A DNA stretch of 64,000 bases from assembly GCA_029962745.1 (NCBI GenBank), contig CM057154.1, positions 14,959,723 through 15,023,722 on the forward strand. The letters run 5' to 3'. This stretch comes from Echinometra lucunter. Its lineage: Eukaryota > Echinodermata > Echinoidea > Camarodonta > Echinometridae. Positions 56,901 through 64,000 of the stretch are shown one piece after another. Position numbers and translations under genes: made by a program. The notes below the pieces were generated by a model, which saw nothing but the letters and a program-made list of their open reading frames with translations, was not told the DNA's origin and searched no databases. The first letter of the stretch is position 1. Every line of letters starts with the position of its first letter.

Positions 56901-59293
56901 AAAATTAAAATGGAAGTTATCACTCGAAGTGTTTGGGTCAAAGTCTAGAGGGGAAGCTTTACCCGCTGACAACTTCAAGCATCCCGTACTTTCGTGGAAA
57001 ATATCCGCCTACACGTCGGCTTCGATCCGAGCACCGGAGGCCTCCTCAACGTCACGTCAGTGCATGCATGGAATGGTGCATGCCAGGGTGGAATCTGATT
57101 GGGTCGCCTGCGGCTTGGGGATGCCAGCAGCCAATACAAAAGTGCTGCGAGAGCTCCAGCCGATAACGAGCGTCCGCTTTGTTGCGAACCATGCCTGCTA
57201 GTCGTAGTGTTGCTCGATCTCTCGAGAGCCGAGGCCTCCCCAACGTCACGTCAGTGCATGCGTGGAATGGTGCATGCCAGGGTGGAATCTGATTGGGTCG
57301 CCTGTGGCTTGGGGATGCCAGCAGCCAATACAAAAGCGCTGCGAGAGCTCCAGCCGATAACGAGCGTCCGCTTTGTTGCGAACCATGCCTGCTAGTCATG
57401 GTGTTGCCCGATCTCTCGAGAGCCGAGACCTCATAAACGTCGCGAAGGTGCGTTCGAGTATAACATGTATGGGGTGTTGTGCCACCCGTGGCTTGATGCC
57501 AGCAGTTACAACAGCCACTCATGGCTATACGATCATCCTTCTTGGCAACGTCTTGGCAACGGCCCACAGAAATCTATCTTCTCTGGGTGTGGTTGTTTTC
57601 CTCCGCTCTATTCTGGATACTTATTGGCATTATTTCCTTGCGAAAAGTGTATACAAACCCTGTAAACAGGTTGGGGGAGTTTAAAACAGTATCATCATTT
57701 TGTTCACTGATATACCCCCATCCCCCAATATGGCGATTTATTTCCTTTGGTTTTTTGTGCTCTCCACTGTATCAGACATGACATGGTCAGAATATCTATT
57801 GCTCTCGGGACAGAAAAGGGACAGGTTCTCCCTTTTAAGATATACACTAATGTTCCACAACATTCAATGTACATCATGAACATAAACGAAAATCACGAAA
57901 TAGTAAAAGACTTTTAACCCACAAATGCTTAGGCAATTTATTTATATAATTATGTTGCAATACTTATGGCACGGGAGGGTAATTTCAATTTCAATTCATC
58001 TTTATTTAATTCCATATATAAAAACAGTTTCATGAAAACATGCAGAAAATATAATACAATTTGCATGCAATTATTAAAATATAAAAAGATTGACAATAAA
58101 AACAGGAATTAGGTTGCTGTATAAAAACCCTTTGTCTGGACAGCCACCATGACATAACAAATGTAACTTGAACAATAAAAATTAAAATGGAAGTTATCAC
58201 TCGAAGTGTTTGGGTCAAAGTCTAGAGGGGAAGCTTTACCCGCTGACAACTTCAAGTATCCCGTACTTTCGTGGAAAATATCCGCCTACACTTCGGCTTC
58301 GATCCGAGCACCGGAGGCCTCCTCAACGTCACGTCAGTGCATGCATGGAATGGTGCATGCCAGGGTGGAATCTGATTGGGTCGCCTGTGGCTTGGGGATG
58401 CCAGCAGCCAATACAAAAGTGCTGCGAGAGCTCCAGCCGATAACGAGCGTCCGCTTTGTTGCGAACCCTGCATGCTAGTCGTGGAGTTGCCCGGTCTCTC
58501 GAGAGCCGAGGCCTCCCAAACGTCGCGACAGTGCGTTCGAGTATGGCATGTATGGGGTGCTGTGCCGCCCGTGGCTTGATGCCAGCAGTTACAACAGTTT
58601 TTGTCTCGATTTATCAGCCACTCATGGCTATACGATCATCCTTCTTGGCAACGTCTTGGCAACGGCCCACAGAAATCTATCTTCTCTGGGTGTGGTTGTT
58701 TTCCTCCGCTCTATTCTGGATACTTATTGGCATTATTTCCTTGCGAAAAGTGTATACAAACCCTGTAAACAGGTTGGGGGAGTTTAAAAGAGTATCATCA
58801 TTTTGTTCACTGATATACCCCATCCCCCAATATGGCGATTTGTTTCCTTTGGTCTTTTTTGCTCTTCTTGGGTTCAGACATGACATGGTCAGAATATCTA
58901 TTGCTCTCGGGACAGAAAAGGGACAGGTTCTCCCTTTTTATGATATACACAAATGTTCCACAACATTCAATGTACATCATGTACATAAACGAAAAATACG
59001 AGATAGTAAAAGGCTTTTAACCCACAAATGCTTGGGCAATTTATTTATACAATTATGTTGCAATACTTATGGCACTGGAGGGTAATTTCAATTTCAATTC
59101 GTCTTCATTCAATTCCACATATAAAAACAGTTTCATGAAAACATGCAGAAAATATAATACAATTTGCATACAATTATTAAAATATAAAAAGATTGACAAT
59201 AAAAACAGAAATTAGGTTGCTGTATAAAAACCCTTTGTCTGGACAGCAACCATGACATAACAAATGTAACTTGAACAATAAAATTCAAAATGG
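53972..59293. repeat. higher-order satellite, 1278-bp unit, four copies
   Basis: Units start with GAAGTTATCACTCGAAGTG at 53972, 55635, 56913 and 58190. Each has (1) ~130 bp leader, (2) 194-bp subrepeats, (3) the right ~460 bp of the TIR element at 52560-53563, ending GGGAGGGTA, (4) ~205 bp of LINE 3' end. Unit lengths 1663, 1278, 1277 and 1104 bp fit 4, 2, 2 and 1 subrepeats, the last with a 20-bp insertion. The final unit continues into the LINE at 59294. Many frames of 60-209 codons on both strands are by-products. Confidence 0.92.
54109..54884. repeat. four 194-bp subrepeats of the first satellite unit
   Basis: Starts at 54109, 54303, 54497 and 54691; further copies at 55772, 55966, 57050, 57244 and 58327. 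Each contains GTCACGTCAGTGCATGC, TGATTGGGTCGCC, CAGCAGCCAATAC, CCGCTTTGTTGCGAACC and the palindrome CTCTCGAGAG. 194 is not a multiple of three, so frames rotate; the open frames are not a repeat protein. Confidence 0.92.
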
Positions 59294-60500
59294 AATCATA
59301 TAAATTGATGTCTTAATATACAGTAAAATTAACACAAAACAAAAATAAACCGCACAATCCCTAGACAAATTTCCTGGTGGAATAATATGTATATACTCTT
59401 TACGCCACAAAATCATTGGAAATAAGATACAATTTAAGCTTTCTTTTAAATAAATTTAATGTCTTTTGAGAAATTAAGTCTGATAGGAGGGAATTCCATA
59501 CATTGGGAGCTTTATATCTGAAAGAATGCAATTCAAATTGTTTTGTAGCAACAAATGAATAATAATTAATTCTATTTCTAGTATTATACTTATGTACTGA
59601 ACAGTTCAATTTTAACATATTGCACAATTTTCGAGGTAATAGACCAAGCCTGTGTTTAAACAGTAAGATTGCATTGAAATCATTTTTTCAGTTTATAAAT
59701 ATTCAGTATGAATAATTTTTTGAATAAAGGGTTTGTATGTGCGAAATATGAAGATAATGAAGCTATTCTTACAAATCTCTTTTGCAATATAAAAAGTGCT
59801 TCCAATTTGGTAGAATATGTATTAGCACATACAATATTACAATATGATTTTTTAAAAAACGGTAGAACTAGAGTATTGTACAATGTAATAAGAATGTATT
59901 GTGGTAAGATAGGGTGTAATTTGCTGATGACACCAATGTTCTGTGATATCTTCTTTCTGACATAAGAAATGTGAGTATTCCATGTTAAATCATGATCAAT
60001 GTATACACCCCAAAATTTAGTACAGTATACACGTTCAATTGAAATATTATTGATTTTCACTGTTAAGTTTTGCAAAGAACGATATTTTAGTTTATGTTTC
60101 ACGTATGGAATAATATATAATTTGATTGATCTATATCTGATGTAAGTTAATTGGCAGTAAACCATTTAAAGACCTATTGTAGCTCCTTATTCAAACTGCT
60201 AGATAATGTTAACTGGTCGTCTGTTTAATACAAAATATTGGTGTCATCAGCTAATAATATAAATTTTAACTTTTTAGAACAATTTGGGAGATCATTAATA
60301 AACAAAAAAATAATAATAAAGGACCCAAGATCGATCCTTGAGGAACACCAAATGAGATATATCTGAAATAACATTGTTGTGTGAGACAACTTGGATTCGA
60401 TTTTGCAAATAACTTTTGAACCAAGAATAAGGTAGCCCTATAATGCCGTAGTAACTCATTTATGTAACAGTATTGAGTAATCAATTGAATCAAATGCTTT
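59085..60500 (-). pseudogene. LINE with decayed reverse transcriptase
   Basis: Minus strand. 60493-60266 has FGVPQGSILGPL; LLADDTNILY is readable near 60270-60234. 60165-59680 has ERVYCTKFWGVYIDHDLTWN, LYNTLVLPF and FILQKRFVRIA; 59627-59400 has APNVWNSLLSDLI and FKRKLKLYLIS. Stops and frameshifts separate these. The 3' tail (GAATTGAAATTGAAATTA on the minus strand) abuts the TA at 59083-59084. Related to, but distinct from, the element at 41595-43017. Its last ~205 bp are amplified in the satellite. Confidence 0.82.
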
Positions 60501-60557
60501 ACTCAATTATCTCTTCCATTATTTCGAATTCCTGTCTTCTAAAAGTGTGGGTGCAAG

Positions 60558-61338
60558 CAGTGGCGTAGACAGGTTCTCACACCTGGGGGGGATGATATGC
60601 CGTTCACGAGAAATCAAGATTTTTTTTTTCTGTCAAACTCACACTTATGTATAAAAACACGCCCTCACCCACCTGCACAGACCCCCTTACACACAATTTG
60701 ATTATTATCTTGCGAGCGAGCGAAGCGAGCGAGCAAATTTTTACAATTTTTCTGATTTTCAATCGCATTTTCAAATAGAAATTCTATAATATGATTAGCG
60801 AGCGAAGCGAGCGAGCCAAAAATAAGTGCTTTTCTCGTTTTAAATCACATTTTCAAATAGATATTCTAAAATATGATGGTTGTTCATGACAGATTATTAA
60901 AAATTTTATTAACTGATTAATTCAAATATCATTTCTTCCTTTAAAAAGTGTGTGGGGGATATTTGTACACGCCATCCTCCCTCTGAGAGAAGTGGGGGGG
61001 GGGGGATATATCCCCCATCCCCCCAGGATTTACGCCAATGATGCACAGATATAAATAGAAAATATACGCACCGTGACAACCAAATATAGAATATGGACTG
61101 ACACACATTATTGCATATTTGCATCACGCCATTTATCTTTTTTTTTTAGATTTTGTTGTTACACCACTTCAAAAAAACCGTGACAGCGCCGAATTGACCC
61201 AAAAGTAATATAAATAACTACATAAATCAGAATAATGGTCGTTATAGTTATGATAGTAATTTTCATTTCAGTCACATTAACGATGATGATAACTATTATT
61301 ATCATAAGCATAATAATAATAAATTACTAATCATCATC

Positions 61339-61371
<33 letters not shown>

Positions 61372-61591
61372 CATCATTATCATTATTATTAATATTATCA
61401 TTATTATTATCATTATTATTATCATTATTATTATCATTATTATTATTGTTATTATGATTATGATTATTATTATTATAATTATTATTGTCCTTCCCTGAAA
61501 CCTGGGGGGGATGATTGTACATGTCATCCCCCCCACCTTGTGAGGTGGGGGGGATGCATACCCCTCATCCCCCCCGCTGTCTACGCCCCTG
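60558..61591. mobile_element. hAT-like composite element, 1034 bp, perfect TSD
   Basis: TIR CAGTGGCGTAGACAG / CTGTCTACGCCCCTG (one mismatch in 15). GGTGCAAG is repeated exactly at 60550-60557 and 61592-61599. The interior 60640-61041 is homologous to 40305-40717 and retains that element's right terminus (GGATTTACGCCAATG), so an internal end of a relative is present. An (ATT)n tract fills 61337-61490. Confidence 0.88.
61337..61490. repeat. (ATT)n microsatellite inside the composite element
   Basis: ATT/ATC triplets, about 150 bp; frames reading poly-Ile or poly-Asn are artefacts. Confidence 0.95.
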
Positions 61592-61599
61592 GGTGCAAG

Positions 61600-63556
61600 G
61601 ACCAAGAACTTTTCAGATCGCACGTCCAAAATGACAAATGCGATTTTTTTTTCACTGCTCAAAATTAGTTATCATAATCAAGTGGAGAATGAAAGCGATT
61701 CGAAGTACTGTATTCAATCATTTCTTACTTAGATGCAAAGAAAGAAAATTTGGAAGGGGAAATACGGAACACAAGCTATTTTTAGGAGTTGCGATCAAAC
61801 GCAAGTTTTATGCAACGGGCTTCGGGACAAGTCCAATATAAGCTATTTCGTCCCGTACATTGATTTTATGGAACAAACTAGAGATCACGAGTATCTTCGA
61901 TGATTAATTAAAGAAAATAGCCCTACTATCATGACTATAGAGCTGTGAACTCCTTGAAATACAAAGTAGAATGATGTGATCTAAAAACATGGTCAGAACA
62001 CCCTACTACCTTGTTAAGTATATGGGACATTAGAAATTTCCAAATACCTTGGACTCAGCCAAATGCACCTCATTGGGTTTATGAAACGCAGTCATCTAAA
62101 TTACATTTTTCCTTATTTCCTCCTTCCTAGTCGATTTTCAAATTATGAGCGAGCTGATAACAATTGATATGTTCTAGAATTAAATTTACTTCATCTATTG
62201 TATTTCATGCACGGTTTTATTTTCTTAGAAAAACAAACAACCGATATTGCACTTAATATTCCTCCGTTGTGAAATTGCATGCTTTCTCCTATTAAAGAGC
62301 CCTTTACGTCTAAGCAAATAAACAAGCAATCGTGCTTGAAAGCGTTGGTCTATTGTTTAAATTTGTCCAAAAGGCAGCTCGAGATTAAAGACCGCCGACA
62401 ACATTTGGAACAAAATAACAATTTGCTTTCAAGTCTGTTTCTTATTGTTTGGATTTTGAACTAATTGTTAGAACGATAAGGGTCATTCTGCGTTTTCTGC
62501 GCATCTAATTCTTGAAGCAAAAGGATTGAAATGCCTCGACCAGAGAGATTGGGTCTGATCTCTTCACGTCATACTTATTCTAACAAGTGTTCTGCACAAG
62601 TCATGTAGGCCTAAATATGCTGTTATTTAAAAAAAAAAAAAAACAACAAACAAACAAACCATGTAACTGACACTTTCCATTTGGTTTCTTTATCTAAAAA
62701 GATTCGCACTGTGCAGTAGATTCATGTTTGTTTTTCACCTGTTCCATTTTGTGATACATATAATTTTGGGGTGTATTTAGTGTTGTCATCTCTTTGTAAT
62801 GCAGCTTGATTTGTATCTACATAATACGCGGGTTTTTTCGGGGTTTTTTTTTTTTCTTCATATTTTGAGAAGATATGCAGAAGCAGCGCATGTTCGTGTT
62901 TCCGCGTTGAGCAAAAATTAAATATGAAATAAAATCTATAATCGCCCTTTTGTATTTCTTTGTTGCTTGTTAGTTTTGACTTTGGTGCATGATTGTGAGT
63001 GTCATATCTGCATGCCTGAATCTTTCCACTTTGACGAGCATGCACATTTCGAAACCTACCTACCTACCCCGTCCTACTTTCTCAAAGTTATTTCTATTGA
63101 CAAATTTAACATGAATCAGTTTTTTGTGAGCTGGAGAAAGAAATATCAACAATCTTCTTTGACGTTCTTTCTATAAACGCAATCCATATAGATCAAAATC
63201 ATCCCATTCACCCTGACTATCTTCTATTTATGCTTGACAGATTAAAGAATTCTTTTGTCAACTTGTAATAACAGATATCTTGCACGAAGGGGACTTGTAA
63301 ATGTAGGCCCCCCCCCCCCCCCGGCCATGATAACTCGTAAAATTAATCAGTTTAATTACGACTATGATGCCAACTTTTTATAATGAGAGGTTTTAAAATG
63401 ATATGTGTTCATATTCCCGATATTCATTTAAATTTTGTCCCCCTCTCTCATTTGCCTGTATTTTTCCCATTGTAACTATCGGTGCTACTTATATACCAGA
63501 TCATATCAGATTTTCACATTTTTACCATTTATCACTTTGTTTCTATAATTTTACAG
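61600..63556. other. no recognised repeat; possible intron or upstream region
   Basis: Fewer repeats than elsewhere. T-run at 62842, C-run at 63308-63323. Frames 62722-63045 and 62967-63176 lack recognisable domains. If 63557-63651 is an exon, part of this stretch would be its upstream intron. Confidence 0.5.
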
Positions 63557-63651
63557 GTTCAAATTAACTCAAGTTATCTTGATAGTGGTAGTGGTAGCGT
63601 CTATCATCCCAGCTGGTTGCTATGGTAACCATGATCACAGTGAACACCATG
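63557..63651 (+). CDS. candidate exon encoding a signal-peptide-like segment
   Basis: Preceded by TTTCTATAATTTTACAG and followed by G/GTATGT, a good acceptor and donor. Reading phase 2 in and phase 1 out, the 31 codons read FKLTQVILIVVVVASIIPAG, then a short CYG stretch and a His-rich NHDHSEHH. A charged start, a hydrophobic core of about 14 residues and small residues before a polar stretch are what a secretory signal peptide with cleavage near AGCYG would look like. The initiator codon must lie in an upstream exon I could not identify. A secreted or type I membrane protein gene continuing to the right is the likely source; its identity is unknown. The other phase-0 reading meets a stop. Confidence 0.5.
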
Positions 63652-64000
63652 GTATGTAACAGCTGTTAATCTGATGGCATTTTAAAAAAAAGTACATGCA
63701 TGCATCAACGAATCATATTTCTGATTATCAAGTTGTATCAAGAAAAAGGTCCTACTAGAGCTTGGATCTCTATGAAAATTAATATGAAGTAAAATTCTAA
63801 AAATAAATCTAGTCATATCTGACTGACTAGTGCTGTTCTAGAATAAAAAAAACCAGACCTGACACAATAAATGACCAGAATTCTATATTGACTATCATGA
63901 TAATAATATAGCATCACACTGGTTCCAGCACTAATTTGAAACGGTTGTAGTGAAAACGAGCAGCATTCTAGTAAAAAAAAAAATTGTGTTCATTTTGACT
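63652..64000. other. no recognised feature (presumed intron)
   Basis: AT-rich sequence without coding signal to the right edge. Confidence 0.4.

Noticed and set aside
54034..59085. Many 60-209-codon frames on both strands with repeated words such as ESDWVACGLGMPAANTK
   Set aside because: 194-bp subrepeat is not a multiple of three, the frames rotate and both strands are open; explained by GC-rich satellite DNA.

Overview
This is eukaryotic DNA that is almost entirely transposable elements and tandem repeats. The RNA-dependent polymerase relics belong to animal non-LTR retrotransposon families (L2/CR1/Jockey-like). There is a tRNA-derived SINE head, many short AT-rich microsatellites, and candidate exons with ordinary GT-AG borders. 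Together these suggest a marine invertebrate, and the L2-type element and the repeat style make a deuterostome such as an echinoderm my best guess. The sequence does not prove it. I see no rRNA gene, complete tRNA, CRISPR array, operon or other prokaryotic feature. All alignments, repeat boundaries and target-site duplications (TSDs) below were read by eye.

Layout. 1-3300: a degenerate 26-bp tandem repeat, microsatellites and a small hAT-like element. 3300-6300: two elements built as long inverted repeats. 6490-10803: a decayed LINE relic, then a nearly full-length L2-like LINE on the minus strand with one frameshift, ending in an (ATT)n tail. 13-20 kb: hAT-like non-autonomous elements with perfect or near-perfect 8-bp TSDs, one cut into a SINE and one carrying further insertions. 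20.7-24 kb: nested terminal-inverted-repeat (TIR) elements. 24.3-27.05 kb: a plus-strand LINE with several frameshifts. 28.7-33 kb: a small TIR element, minisatellites and a LINE remnant. 33.5-39 kb: a tandem duplication of about 2-3 kb, rich in multi-arm inverted repeats. 40-45 kb: a hAT-like element and a three-layer nest (LINE inside TIR element inside older repeat). 46-48.5 kb: a dispersed third copy of the duplicated block, interrupted by a hAT-like element. 48.7-52.2 kb: an array of about 150-bp units and a mosaic of direct repeats. 52.5-59.3 kb: a palindromic TA-flanked element followed by a 3.9-unit higher-order satellite with a 1278-bp period. 59.1-60.5 kb: a minus-strand LINE. 60.56-61.59 kb: a hAT-like composite element.

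Host genes are barely visible. Three candidate minus-strand exons (31505-31569, 30571-30653, 20372-20507) may belong to one gene whose introns hold the elements described. One candidate plus-strand exon (63557-63651) encodes a signal-peptide-like hydrophobic stretch and probably marks a gene continuing past the right edge. No host protein is complete here.

The most unusual observations are: (a) a G-run/C-run hairpin placed just inside the end of many hAT-like elements whose terminal repeats differ; (b) the chimeric satellite at 53972-59293, whose unit fuses half of a TIR element, a LINE 3' tail and a variable number (4, 2, 2, 1) of 194-bp subrepeats; (c) occupied and empty sites of the same insertion preserved within the window.
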